Positions 52,896 through 61,690 of a DNA stretch of 64,000 bases are shown here, one piece after another (within the stretch, counting starts at the first letter, position 1; each line of letters opens with the position of its first letter). Under the pieces are notes generated by a model. It saw only the letters and a program-made list of their open reading frames with translations, was not told where the DNA came from and did no database searches. The position numbers and the translations under genes are program-made. Origin of the DNA: Propionibacteriaceae bacterium (GTDB taxonomy: Bacteria > Actinomycetota > Actinomycetes > Propionibacteriales > Propionibacteriaceae); the NCBI GenBank assembly GCA_003158895.1, contig PMLO01000090.1, positions 40,830 through 104,829 on the forward strand, read 5' to 3'.

Positions 52896-53429
52896 ATGGA
52901 CCCTGTTGTCATTGAGCTTGCCGAATGGACTCAGCGGCTGCCAGCGCCTACTCGAGGATCGCTCAAGGCCCGAGCGGTGGGATCGCTCATCTTCGGCGGG
53001 TGCGCGATCCTCCTCACTGCGGGCGGGCTGGTCGCGACTCTCATCCAGGACGGAATCACACTCCGGCTTTTCGGGGTGTTCTTCGTCGGGGTGATATCAG
53101 TGCTTCTGATACGGAACGGTGTGCACTTCCTGCGGCACCTTCCGGCAGGCAGCTCAGAGACGCGCGTACAGTTCGCGGCGACCTACGCCTTCACCATCTC
53201 CAGCGACGCCATTCACTTCCCCGGCAGGTTCGCAGCAGAGCCAGAGGACTGGCCGCTCTCGCAGACCGAGGTCACAGCCAAGGCCAGACAGTCGGGCGGC
53301 ACCCTGAGTCTGAAGTGCCCCGGCAGGCGATCACGGCGATTCCTCGCCCGTTCCCTGATCATGCCACCCGCCGACATCTGCCGGCTCGTCGAAGAACTCC
53401 GATCAGCTGCAACAGGGAGCATCGCCTAG
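52896..53429 (+). CDS. Membrane protein with PH-like cytoplasmic domain
   Basis: A 177-residue protein with two transmembrane helices (LIFGGCAILLTAGGLVATLI and LFGVFFVGVISVLLIRNGVHF) and a beta-rich C-terminal domain (YAFTISSDAIHFPGRFAAEPEDWPLSQTEVTA), a PH-like pattern. Divergent from the WXG/YbaB cassette and possibly its partner or immunity function; this is inferred from position only. Confidence 0.55.
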   Translation: MDPVVIELAEWTQRLPAPTRGSLKARAVGSLIFGGCAILLTAGGLVATLIQDGITLRLFGVFFVGVISVLLIRNGVHFLRHLPAGSSETRVQFAATYAFTISSDAIHFPGRFAAEPEDWPLSQTEVTAKARQSGGTLSLKCPGRRSRRFLARSLIMPPADICRLVEELRSAATGSIA

Positions 53430-53455
53430 GACTCACCGACGAGCGCGTGAGTCAG

Positions 53456-54732
53456 TCAGATCTTGCGGATGCTGCCGGATCCGTCGGCTTCGTAGTCGTC
53501 GAAGTTTCGTTCTGCCGCTAGCTCAACGAGCTCGTCCAGGGCTCGACTGATGGGTACCTCCACACCCTTTCCGGCGGCGTCATAGCAGCGCCACGTCGGG
53601 GTGAACGGGTTCGCGTCGACCAGGACGAAGTAGAGCCGCTCGAACTGCTCATCGCGGCCGGCAGGGTCGTTCCGGCCGCTGAAGATCCGGAACCTGGGCG
53701 ACGCGTTCAGGAAGGTGGAACGCCGGCGCTTCGTGCCGTCGTTGCGGCGTCTTTGTCGAGAAAGAAGAACGCGGCGATCACGGCGTACGGGAAGCGACGA
53801 TGCAGAATCGTTGCCTCAACGAGGAGGTCGGCCCGGCGGTTGGTGAGGTTCTTCTGGAAACCGCCCGACTTCCCATCGCGGAAGTTGATCGTCCACCCGT
53901 CGTACGTCGACGCGAGACGGCTAGTCAGCTCGACGTGATCCACCTCGCCAGCAAAGTCAGGGTGCGTCGAGTAGTACTGCCGCGAAAGACCCGGGTAAGG
54001 CGGATCGGCATACGCCAGCCGTAGCGGCTGCAGCCCGTCTTCGGGGGTGAACGTGCACTCCTCCAGCGGGAACCAGTCCGTGTCCGGCCTGTCATTGTTG
54101 GATGCGGCGCTGCGCACGCCGATGTCGATGGGCTGCTTGCTGAACATCGTCTGGGTTCGCCGGAGGCGCTCCTCGGGCGCGGGCCGGACTCGGACGAGCC
54201 GCACCACCCCATCCCGGTCCAGGGTCGCGTCGCGGCTGCTGATCGGGTTCGACGGATCGAACAGCCAGGTGACGATCTCGCCGTAGCGTCGGGTCCGGTT
54301 CCGCATCGAAACGTCGGTCTCGCCGGACAGCTGGACCTCGATGACCGAGTGCGGGGTGCAGAACACGTCGACCCGGGAGCACCGATCAAGGCGCTTCTCC
54401 ACATCGGCTTCGGGATGGCCATGGGCTCGTAGCCACGTGACGAGCGCGTACTGGACGATCGCGTGCGTGTAGATGTCGCGGTTCTCCGCGGGGGTGATCC
54501 GGCACGTGCTGTGTGCGAAATGCCGGAAGTGCGGCCGGCGGATCCTGCCGTTCACAGGCATGACCTTCTCGCCGCACCCGCCGAGCTTCCTCGAGCAGTA
54601 GAACAGTTCGCCGCACGCATCGGCCGCCTCTATCAGGTCCGCCATGTCGTCATGGTCGATGAAGGCCTGGACATACCGGTCTTCGGCTGGGTCTCCAAGG
54701 ACTGCGAACACTGCCCGGTCTTCGTCGATCAC
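53456..54732 (-). pseudogene. CoiA-like nuclease/DPPY mosaic gene, frameshifted at 53752-53754
   Basis: From GTG 54732 the protein opens with a CoiA-like region: LFYCSRKLGGCGEKVMPVNG with HFRHFAHSTCR, then CSRVDVFCTPHSVIEVQLSG, which has the D-(x)n-ExQ spacing of a PD-(D/E)XK nuclease. Residues about 240-290 read LAYADPPYPGLSRQYY and AGEVDHVELTSRLASTYDGW, which resembles phage-type DNA methyltransferase motif IV. A third segment, GKSGGFQKNLTNRRADLLVE, follows. The frame ends at 53707, but the natural reading continues in another frame (RRRNDGTKRRRSTFLNASPR to GSGSIRKI) to a TGA at 53456. One missing A in the AAA run (53752-53754, plus strand TTT) would restore it. A 21-codon coupled frame (54729-54794) precedes the start. 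Confidence 0.6.
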
Positions 54733-54989
54733 TGCGCTCCGTTCGCCGGCCAGTCTCGCCGAATCGCTTCGACGGTAGCGATCTCCTCAGACAATGCTCA
54801 TCCGTCCTAGCCAGTGACAACGCGGATGGCGGGGTCGGCGCTCAGACGGACGTGGCTATGCGACGACCTGGGCTGGCCGCGAGTGTTGCCTCCCAAACCG
54901 GCCGCGGCATGGACCGATCGACATGGCCCTGACCAGCAGCCGTCTGCGAGTGATGAATCGTCGCTGCAGTGGCCGAGACGCACGCAAGG

Positions 54990-56262
54990 ATGGGCTGCGT
55001 GATCGACAACTTGTCAGTGCTGGCGATGCCGTGGGTCTTCACCCAGTCGCATCCCTTGTCCACGGGCGACATATCGTCGGAGATGAAGAAGCGAGGCGCA
55101 GACATCGACCCCGCGACTCTGCGGGAGCTGTATCACCGTGGCGATCTGCGACCTCTGGTCGAACTCACCACTCGACGAGTGGCGCCACGCGTTCCGATCT
55201 CCGATCACCCGGCCGCGATGGGCTCCACGCAAGCTGCGCTGCGTCGAGCTTTGGCTTCGGGGCGAGTGAGGGATCTCTGGGTCGGGGAGTAACGTCCAAG
55301 GTTGCGTTTCGACGACCGGCGGCGGACCGACCCACCAGGTTGGTGGAATGGGCTCATATACAGTCGGTGGCAGGTTCTCGCTGCACCTGAGATTCGTCGC
55401 CGACTTCCTCGGCAGCGCGTGTTTCGAACGTATGAGCGTCGTCGAGTGGTGCTGCCCCCTCTGGAGGATCCGCCCCGCTCTTCCGTGGAGCGGATTGCCG
55501 GTTGGGTCCCGGTCCTGGCTGCAGTGGAGGCGCGGTATCTGCCAACCATCGACTCCGAATGGCTGCACCTCATCAACGCCGAAGTCGAGGAGTGGGAGCC
55601 ATTTCGTAGCGACTTCGACCCTGTAGCGATGAGCATCGCACTTGGCGTGAAGCCCGAAGAGCTGCGGACTTTCGCCGAGTGGCTACTCCTCCGTGCCCGG
55701 GACCGTGATGCGACCGGAGATTGGTCGCAGTTGATCCGACGCGCGCCGCAGCGAGCATGGGAGACGTTGAGTGGTGACGTGCTGGTGGCACTTGATCACC
55801 GCCTCGCCGCGGAGGTCCTGTTGCAGTTCTACGAGGATCTGGTCGAGCGCGGCGCTGCCGAGCCTTTGCCTGACTTGCCTTGGCGGTTGTGGCATCCCCT
55901 TTTCGACCGCATCTCAGACCGGGGCGGCAGAGATCTCGACGGTGAGCTGGTTCACCTGGGGGTGTCGCCGCATCCTGGCGTGGTTCTCGTCATAGAAGGG
56001 GAGACCGAGGAACTGCTCATCCCGCGCATCTTTGACCACCTCGGCCTCCGCCGCACCCCTGACCTCATCCACGTGCTGTGCCTTCGGGGCTCCGACAAGC
56101 AACTTCCGCTCGTGGCCGCAGCCACAGTCGCACCATTATTGGGTCAACGCCGCGGCGACGGCTACGACGTGATCCGCCCACCGTCTCGGCTCGTTATCGC
56201 TGTGGACCCGGATCAGCGGTGGAAATCAGAGGACCTGATCGCCCGTAGACGTCGCGAGATTC
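54990..56262 (+). pseudogene. TOPRIM-domain protein gene, interrupted by a TAA and truncated by an IS
   Basis: From ATG 54990 the reading is coherent up to TAA 55290-55292 (ALASGRVRDLWVGE, stop) and continues in the same frame without change of character (RPRLRFDDRRRTDPPGWW and on). A single CAA-to-TAA change explains the break. The C-terminal part is a TOPRIM domain of the OLD-nuclease type: VVLVIEGETEELLIPRIFDHL with the Glu and LVIAVDPDQRW with the DxD. The homology ends near 56262, where IS1380 sequence begins. No ATPase domain is present. OLD-type TOPRIM nucleases often act in defence; here the gene is dead. Confidence 0.6.
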
Positions 56263-57083
56263 TGGCAGGCATCGAGCAGGTGATCGCGGTTCACGGGCAG
56301 GGTGAACCCGACCGAATACGACAGACGGCGCCCGGTCAGCCACTCGATCAGCGCCTTGGTGCCGCCGGCGCCGTCGGTGCGGACCAGGACCTTGCGTCCG
56401 AAACGGTGACCGGGCCGCTTTCCGGGCAACTGCGCCAGCGCCTGTCTGACCACAGTGATGTGGTCGCTGGCGGTGTTGGAGCCGGCGTTGCCGGGCCGCA
56501 GCAGGATCGCCAACGCTTCCCCGGTGCCGTCCGGGCCATGGTCGCCGAACGCGCACAACGCATGAAACCCATAGCCGCGTTTGAACGTCGGGGCAGCGTT
56601 CTCCTTTTCCGAGTGGGAGGTGACCAAGGTCGCGTCCAGGTCGTTGACCAACGGCCGCTTCGCATCGGTGCCGTGGTCAGGGGCATGCCGGCCGACGAGC
56701 GGCCACGCCTGTTCGCGGGCCGCGGCCCGGGCGGTATCGATCGCCTTCAACACAGCCGGCGCGTCGCCGGCCAGCGTCGCGATCGCCCTCGACACGGTCG
56801 GGTCCGACGCCACCCGCCGGTAGGCGCCCGGTTCGGCGCGCAGCAGGGCGAGGTCGGCCAGACAGTCCCCGCCCAGGGCGAGGCCGAGCGCCAGATCGGT
56901 GATGATCTTGCCCGGATCATGGACCTGCAACGGCTTACGCCACCGGGCCAGGGCGGCTGACAGGTGGCGGTCCAGGCCCGTCGCCGTCACGGTCCGGGTG
57001 AGCAGAACCCCACCGGCCTGACCCATCGCGGCCGTCGCGGACGTGTCGACACGGACACGGGGATACAAGCCGGTAATCTTCAC
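56226..57083 (-). pseudogene. IS1380-family transposase, C-terminally truncated
   Basis: The N-terminal 275 residues of an IS1380-type DDE transposase: SRAIATLAGDAPAVLKAIDT, VNDLDATLVTSHSEKENAAP with the first Asp, and LVRTDGAGGTKALIEWLTGR with the second Asp. Full-length enzymes have about 460 residues, so the last third, with the catalytic Glu, is missing. The junction lies near 56262, after DHLLDACQNLA; the final residues come from the adjacent TOPRIM gene. It cannot transpose by itself. Confidence 0.8.
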
Positions 57084-57090
57084 CCCGAAG

Positions 57091-57152
57091 GTGCTCCTCG
57101 AATTGGGAATCTGTGGACGTCAGCGATCCACATTCTCCCAAGTCAGGAGCAC
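57091..57152 (-). promoter_or_regulatory. Long hairpin in front of the IS1380 transposase
   Basis: Three nested inverted repeats: GTGCTCCT/AGGAGCAC (57091-57098 and 57145-57152), TTGGGA/TCCCAA (57103-57108 and 57136-57141) and TGTGGA/TCCACA (57112-57117 and 57127-57132). The hairpin lies immediately upstream of the transposase start, where such folds sequester the ribosome binding site when transcription enters from outside. The remaining right flank to 57365 shows no further gene. Confidence 0.6.
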
Positions 57153-57365
57153 TTTCCACGTCACCTACGCCAGCGAGTCACCCACCAGCATTAGAGCCCG
57201 AGGCTAGCTAGGGACTTGTTGCGATGATCGCTGGAAACCACCGCGTCGCATCGGCCCCAGATTCGAGCGTCGTCGACATCATTTCGTTCCATCGTTTGAC
57301 GATCCTTCGGAGGGAAGGTAGCCTCACGCTCGAGAGACCCCCCTCTAATGGTAGGAGTTGCCAAA

Positions 57366-57965
57366 ATGTCCTCTATTCTCATTTTCGACGGTGATTGCGC
57401 GGCTTGTGATCGGGTCGCTCGAGAACTGATCGGTGTTCCAGGGATCGAACTGGTGGCCGCGTCATCGTCGAAGGGCGCAAAACCAAACCGGGGGCAGTCC
57501 CAACCGCTGGTTGAGCAGGATCGAGTAGGGTCAAGTCTCATGAGTTCACTCCAAACCGTCATTAGCGGCTCGTATCGCAAGCACTTCGCCCATATGCTAA
57601 TTCTAAAGGAGTGTCTTCAAGAAGCGCGTATCCGTGTGCTCGCGCCCGTCAGCAGCGAACAACTGAACGCCGGCGAGGAGTTCATAATCCTGAATGCCGA
57701 CCCTGTTAGCGATCCCAGGACTCTGCAAGACTCCATCTTCGCCATGATTCGGACGACAACTTTCCTTGTGGTTGCGAACGTGGGTGGATATCTGGGAAAT
57801 GCAGCCGTTCTTGAAATAGGCTACGCGCTCGCCCAGGGAAATCAAATCCTCACTGTAGAGCCCGTGGCCGACCCCAACTTGGGAGCGTATACGCGCGAAC
57901 TCGGGAGCGTCTTTCCAGAAATCGTCAGGTCATACCGCGACCAAGTCGCAATGCAAGGCATCTAG
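57366..57965 (+). CDS. DCC-like segment fused to nucleoside deoxyribosyltransferase-like domain
   Basis: A 199-residue protein. Residues 1-28 (SSILIFDGDCAACDRVAREL) are the start of a DCC/DUF393 thiol-disulfide-type domain with CxxC, but the rest of that domain is missing. From about residue 60 the sequence matches the nucleoside 2-deoxyribosyltransferase/SLOG-type Rossmann fold: SLQTVISGSYRKHFAHMLIL, then RTTTFLVVANVGGYLGNAAVLEIGYALAQGNQIL. ATG 57366 has GGAG at 8 bases and is preferred; ATG 57540 would give the second domain alone. Low G+C. It starts a five-gene cassette and may act on a nucleotide or nucleoside substrate. Confidence 0.6.
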   Translation: MSSILIFDGDCAACDRVARELIGVPGIELVAASSSKGAKPNRGQSQPLVEQDRVGSSLMSSLQTVISGSYRKHFAHMLILKECLQEARIRVLAPVSSEQLNAGEEFIILNADPVSDPRTLQDSIFAMIRTTTFLVVANVGGYLGNAAVLEIGYALAQGNQILTVEPVADPNLGAYTRELGSVFPEIVRSYRDQVAMQGI

Positions 57966-57968
57966 CTA

Positions 57969-59186
57969 GTGACTCGAGCACGCTGGATAACAGCTTCACA
58001 AACGAGGACGGCGCTTGGCTTGATGGTTCCGAGCGGAATCATGACACTCACGGCACCTCTTGTTCCGATCGCAGTGCTTGCGAGTGGGGGGAATGTATTC
58101 AACTTGACGGTCGTCGGGGCAATGGGCTCAGCCTTGGCGCTTGTCTTGCTTCGGATCGGCCGTAGAAGAAGGACGATACGGCGAATGGCGCCAATCTTCG
58201 CAACCCTCGCGGCGATAGGCACTGGAATCGCGGCAAATTTGCGCGTGGAGTTGTTGTTGATCGCTGTCGTTGGGACCCTGGCCACCATTCCTTCTGTCGC
58301 ATCAGGCCTGACTGGCCAGGCACTTGGGCGATCCAGTCGGCCCGCTCGCGTCCGCCTCTTCTACACACTCGGCTGGGTATCTGGAAGCCTTGCCGGAGGC
58401 GCCTTGGCAACTGTGGTGGCACCAAAGCACGCGCTCACGATCGCGGCCCTGGCGCAGAGCGCATGCTTCACATATATCGCACTTCGGCAACAGCGAGGGG
58501 AACAAGCAGCCACTCCGCTCGTCGTTGCGGGTCCGAAAGCCACGGCTCGTTGGCCTCGTCCGGTGGTTCATCTATTCGTCAGCCTCGCCCTAATCTCATG
58601 CGGAGGAGCCTTTCGGGTCGGACCGCTGGCGGCGATGGCTCTTCAATCCACCCGGATGACCGCCCAGACATATTCTCTACTAATTGCCACCACGCCAATT
58701 GTAGAGATAGTCCTCCTGGGCCTGTTGGTCGCAGCTGGGCGGTCCATGACCCTACTTCTTGTAGTCGGGGCTCCAGCTGCAGCCATTTCCTTCTCCCTCA
58801 TTCCAGCCGCGGAAGAGCCTCTTCTGTTCCTAAGTCAGGGGCTTTTTGCAGTGTACGTCGTGAGCGCTACGGTCGCGACCCTCGACTTTCTGCACGAGAA
58901 TTGGCCCTCAACGACCACGGAGGACCGCACCTCGTGGACCTTCAGCCTCGAAGCTGTTTCGAACTTCACGGGCGGCGCGTTCGCGAGCGCGTCGGTCGCG
59001 CTGGTCGGCATACCTAATGCGTTCTATCTGCCCGCTTCGCTTAGCATCCTTGGAGCGCTTGGTGCAGTTATTGTAGTCCTTCGAATGGCTCGTCACCCAA
59101 TCGCCAGTGAGTCAGTCAGCGGAGCCAACTCGCCCGATGCCGTCGGTCCCAGCGACAGATTTGGTCGCGTCAGAGGCTCCGGATGA
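57969..59186 (+). CDS. MFS-type transporter
   Basis: A 405-residue polytopic protein with 10-12 hydrophobic helices, for example VPSGIMTLTAPLVPIAVLASGG and VAAGRSMTLLLVVGAPAAAISFSLIP. The inter-helix motif of the superfamily is weak (LRIGRRRRTIRRMAP in the loop after helix 3). The GTG at 57969 lies 3 bases after the preceding stop, so co-expression is expected. Probably exports the product of this cassette, or takes up a precursor. Confidence 0.7.
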   Translation: MTRARWITASQTRTALGLMVPSGIMTLTAPLVPIAVLASGGNVFNLTVVGAMGSALALVLLRIGRRRRTIRRMAPIFATLAAIGTGIAANLRVELLLIAVVGTLATIPSVASGLTGQALGRSSRPARVRLFYTLGWVSGSLAGGALATVVAPKHALTIAALAQSACFTYIALRQQRGEQAATPLVVAGPKATARWPRPVVHLFVSLALISCGGAFRVGPLAAMALQSTRMTAQTYSLLIATTPIVEIVLLGLLVAAGRSMTLLLVVGAPAAAISFSLIPAAEEPLLFLSQGLFAVYVVSATVATLDFLHENWPSTTTEDRTSWTFSLEAVSNFTGGAFASASVALVGIPNAFYLPASLSILGALGAVIVVLRMARHPIASESVSGANSPDAVGPSDRFGRVRGSG

Positions 59187-59251
59187 CTCTCTAGCCCTGG
59201 CATGCGTGATCCTCCCTCGACACGTGCTATCTCTCCACGAGAAAACACGTA

Positions 59252-59283
59252 ACCCCCAACCGCTCACCCCCAACCGCTCACCC
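59252..59283 (+). repeat. 14-bp tandem repeat (2.3 copies)
   Basis: ACCCCCAACCGCTC at 59252-59265 is repeated exactly at 59266-59279 and begun again (ACCCC) at 59280. It lies in the 125-base spacer before the Ppx/GppA-like gene, 29 bases from its ATG, and may influence its expression. Confidence 0.75.
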
Positions 59284-59311
59284 CAAAGTTCTAGATTCGA
59301 TCGGAATCCGC

Positions 59312-60142
59312 ATGATTGATCGTCAAGACTCGCCCCACGCCAATCCCATGTATGTAGCAGATTTGGGGAGCCACAGCATCAAGCTCTATAGACGCCTGGG
59401 CGACGGCGTAAAGATGCAAAAGACCCATGCTTGGCAGGTGTTGAAGTGGCCAGCGAATGGTGCCTATCACCACAAGGTGGGAATCTATCTCGACGAACTC
59501 ATGAGTGGACTTCGGGAGGGTGACGGAGTCGTCGCCGTCGCCACGGCGGCCTTCCGCAATCGAATGGATCTATCCACCGCCGCTCGCTTGGCTTGTGCTG
59601 AAAGAGGTATTCCTTTAGAAATCTTGGAGCATGATAGCGAAGCAGAACTACTTGCGAAGACGATTAATGCGGACCCGAATCTTGAGGGGCTAATTGGTGT
59701 CAATGTAGGTGGCGGCAGCATTCAACTCGCAATCGGCGAGCAGCGGCACCTGCTCTCAGTCGGAATCATGGACCTTACGAAGCGCTTCCTGCTCGACGGT
59801 CTTCCTAGTGAGCGACTGGTAGCGGATTGCACCGACTGGGTCGTATCACAAATGCCGCCGTGGTCAGGGCCGTTTGCCTATCTCGGCGACGAGTTAACCT
59901 ACCTTATGAGTTTCGGAGTACCCGTGGAGGAGGGATGGTGTCACGTTTCCGACTTCAAGCACTTCGCCAACAAACTAAACTCGCTGCCAATGGACGAGCT
60001 GATGAAGCGTTCCCCCTTTGATCCGGGATGGATGAGTGGGGCAATTGGGTCGAATTGCATCGTCCAAGCGCTGCTGCGGAGCTTCGGGACCGAACGCTTT
60101 CGCCCAGTAAACGCGAACATCGGCCATGCCGTATTCATCTAG
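59312..60142 (+). CDS. Ppx/GppA-like ASKHA phosphatase
   Basis: A 276-residue protein. The phosphate-1 motif is YVADLGSHSIKLYRRLGDG and the phosphate-2 motif is LIGVNVGGGSIQLAIGEQRHLLSVGIMDLTKRFL. These, with VATAAFRNRMD and LEILEHDSEAELLAKTIN between them, are the conserved order of the exopolyphosphatase/GppA family. The protein is shorter than Ppx (no C-terminal HD-like domain). The family hydrolyses polyphosphate or pppGpp; the position in a biosynthetic-looking cassette suggests hydrolysis of a phosphorylated intermediate instead. ATG 59312. Markedly lower G+C than the chromosome. Confidence 0.75.
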   Translation: MIDRQDSPHANPMYVADLGSHSIKLYRRLGDGVKMQKTHAWQVLKWPANGAYHHKVGIYLDELMSGLREGDGVVAVATAAFRNRMDLSTAARLACAERGIPLEILEHDSEAELLAKTINADPNLEGLIGVNVGGGSIQLAIGEQRHLLSVGIMDLTKRFLLDGLPSERLVADCTDWVVSQMPPWSGPFAYLGDELTYLMSFGVPVEEGWCHVSDFKHFANKLNSLPMDELMKRSPFDPGWMSGAIGSNCIVQALLRSFGTERFRPVNANIGHAVFI

Positions 60143-60160
60143 CCCAAAGAGGGGAGTCAA

Positions 60161-61690
60161 GTGGATATGAGAACGCGCCCAGCGTCTGCGACCAAGAATG
60201 ACCACCGCGAAGAGCGAGTCCAGAGACTGGATGGGGGATTCGTGGACTATGCATGGTTGAACCTTAGCGTCACCGATCTCCCTCGGCTTGCGCATGAGTC
60301 TTTGCATGCCGCCTATTCCTTCGATGATATCTCCTTGCTGCAAGGATTCTATGGATCCTTCTGGCTTGGCGCCCCTGAATCTCGTAGCGTCCTCTTTATA
60401 CTCCCGAGTGTCCAGCGGGGACCTTTTCAGTCCAAGTATTCGCACGGCGGAGTAACCTGGGAGGGTATTCAATATATATCCATTGATGAAGGTGAGATTG
60501 CGTGCCTCTACTCCGAACGCGAAAGCGGTCTGAGGATGATTCGCGGCGAATTGCGGGATGGGGATGGGAGACCCCTCCGGGGCGTCGCCGCACGCGTTGC
60601 TGAAGTTCTCGCCGAAGAACGGCGACTGCTGTTTTTCCCGGCCGGTCATCAAGATATGCGACGGAATGTTCCTGCGCCTGATTCGGTGGATCTAATCGTA
60701 CCGGTCTCACGTACCGCTGGGCGACTCTCGACTGCCTCGAAGGATGGGATAGCCTTTAATTCGGGCTACTTTGTCTGGACCGATGAAGAATTCTCGCAGG
60801 ATCCCTCTGCGCGAGTACCGGATCCCGTGGGGATGCTGGTCGAGGATGGCATCATAATGCATCCTCCCATCTATCATCGACCGACTTTCGAGATATATGA
60901 GGGCACAACCCCTCAAGCGCGCATCGCAGACTACAGCATGGCGGATATCGATGTCTTGATAGCTGGATCTACCTATCCTGGCAGTAGCGCTTGCACGCGC
61001 GAGTGCCCCACATGCGCGTCCGACGAGAACCTCGTCGCAATCGTGGGACGGCAAGTCGTCGGGCTTGTCGAACGACGTGGTCGACCGACACCACCTGGTG
61101 GTGGCTTTCTCATGGCCGTTGATCCCGACACGATGGCAAGCATTCTTGGAGGCGCCACTGATGTCACTTACAAGCTCCGAGAGAGGGCGATTCCGCGCAC
61201 GGCTGCGCAAGGTGCTATCCGGATCATCTCTCGGGGGGTTCCGCTGGACCTGACCGTGGAGGCCGCGGGGGTTACTCTCACGACGACGCCGGCCGTTGTC
61301 GGCGGCATCCCCCCGAATCACTTGACTGCAAGCGTTCTGCTTAGCGACAAGCGGGCCCAAACCGCGGTCGGCATCCGGGCGGATGGGAGTCTAGTTGTCT
61401 GCGTAGTTTCCAGCACTGAGCCTCGAAGCGCTGATCTACGTTTCGACAGTCTTGGGACTTCGCTAGTTAATGTCGCCAACCGAATGATGGAGGAAGGCTG
61501 CGTTGAAGCGATGGCTTTCGATGGCGGCGGAAGTGCGGTACTGGCGGTGGAAGGCAAAGTAGTGACACGGCCATCCGATCGGTTCGATGTCCGCCATTTG
61601 CCTCGTGAGCGGCTCGTGCCGGTCGGGTGGGTGGTTCGCAACCCAAGCGTATCATCCTGTTTGTCGAGTATAGAGATGGAGATCAGATGA
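60161..61690 (+). CDS. Phosphodiester glycosidase (NAGPA)-domain protein with CxxxCxxC
   Basis: A 509-residue cytoplasmic protein. The C-terminal half is the phosphodiester alpha-N-acetylglucosaminidase-type domain (GIAFNSGYFVWTDEE near residue 196 and AMAFDGGGSAVLAVEGKVV near residue 453), which uncovers sugar phosphodiesters. Residues 278-285 (CTRECPTC) form CxxxCxxC, inserted in the domain where relatives have none; this could bind zinc or an Fe-S cluster. The N-terminal 180 residues are of unknown type. A GGGGAG precedes GTG 60161; ATG 60167 is an alternative. The stop overlaps the glycosyltransferase start (ATGA), so the pair probably makes and trims a sugar phosphodiester. Confidence 0.7.
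   Translation: MDMRTRPASATKNDHREERVQRLDGGFVDYAWLNLSVTDLPRLAHESLHAAYSFDDISLLQGFYGSFWLGAPESRSVLFILPSVQRGPFQSKYSHGGVTWEGIQYISIDEGEIACLYSERESGLRMIRGELRDGDGRPLRGVAARVAEVLAEERRLLFFPAGHQDMRRNVPAPDSVDLIVPVSRTAGRLSTASKDGIAFNSGYFVWTDEEFSQDPSARVPDPVGMLVEDGIIMHPPIYHRPTFEIYEGTTPQARIADYSMADIDVLIAGSTYPGSSACTRECPTCASDENLVAIVGRQVVGLVERRGRPTPPGGGFLMAVDPDTMASILGGATDVTYKLRERAIPRTAAQGAIRIISRGVPLDLTVEAAGVTLTTTPAVVGGIPPNHLTASVLLSDKRAQTAVGIRADGSLVVCVVSSTEPRSADLRFDSLGTSLVNVANRMMEEGCVEAMAFDGGGSAVLAVEGKVVTRPSDRFDVRHLPRERLVPVGWVVRNPSVSSCLSSIEMEIR

Noticed and set aside
55302..56960. A 552-aa protein extending over the IS1380 junction
   Set aside because: After about 56262 the frame is antisense to the transposase and has no protein-like pattern.
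57191..57580. A 129-aa minus-strand frame before the low-G+C cassette
   Set aside because: It overlaps the start and ribosome binding site of the 57366 gene and shows no domain.
60161..61690. A radical SAM enzyme, from CxxxCxxC
   Set aside because: The motif is at residue 278 inside a NAGPA domain; no barrel strands or glycine-rich SAM motif follow.
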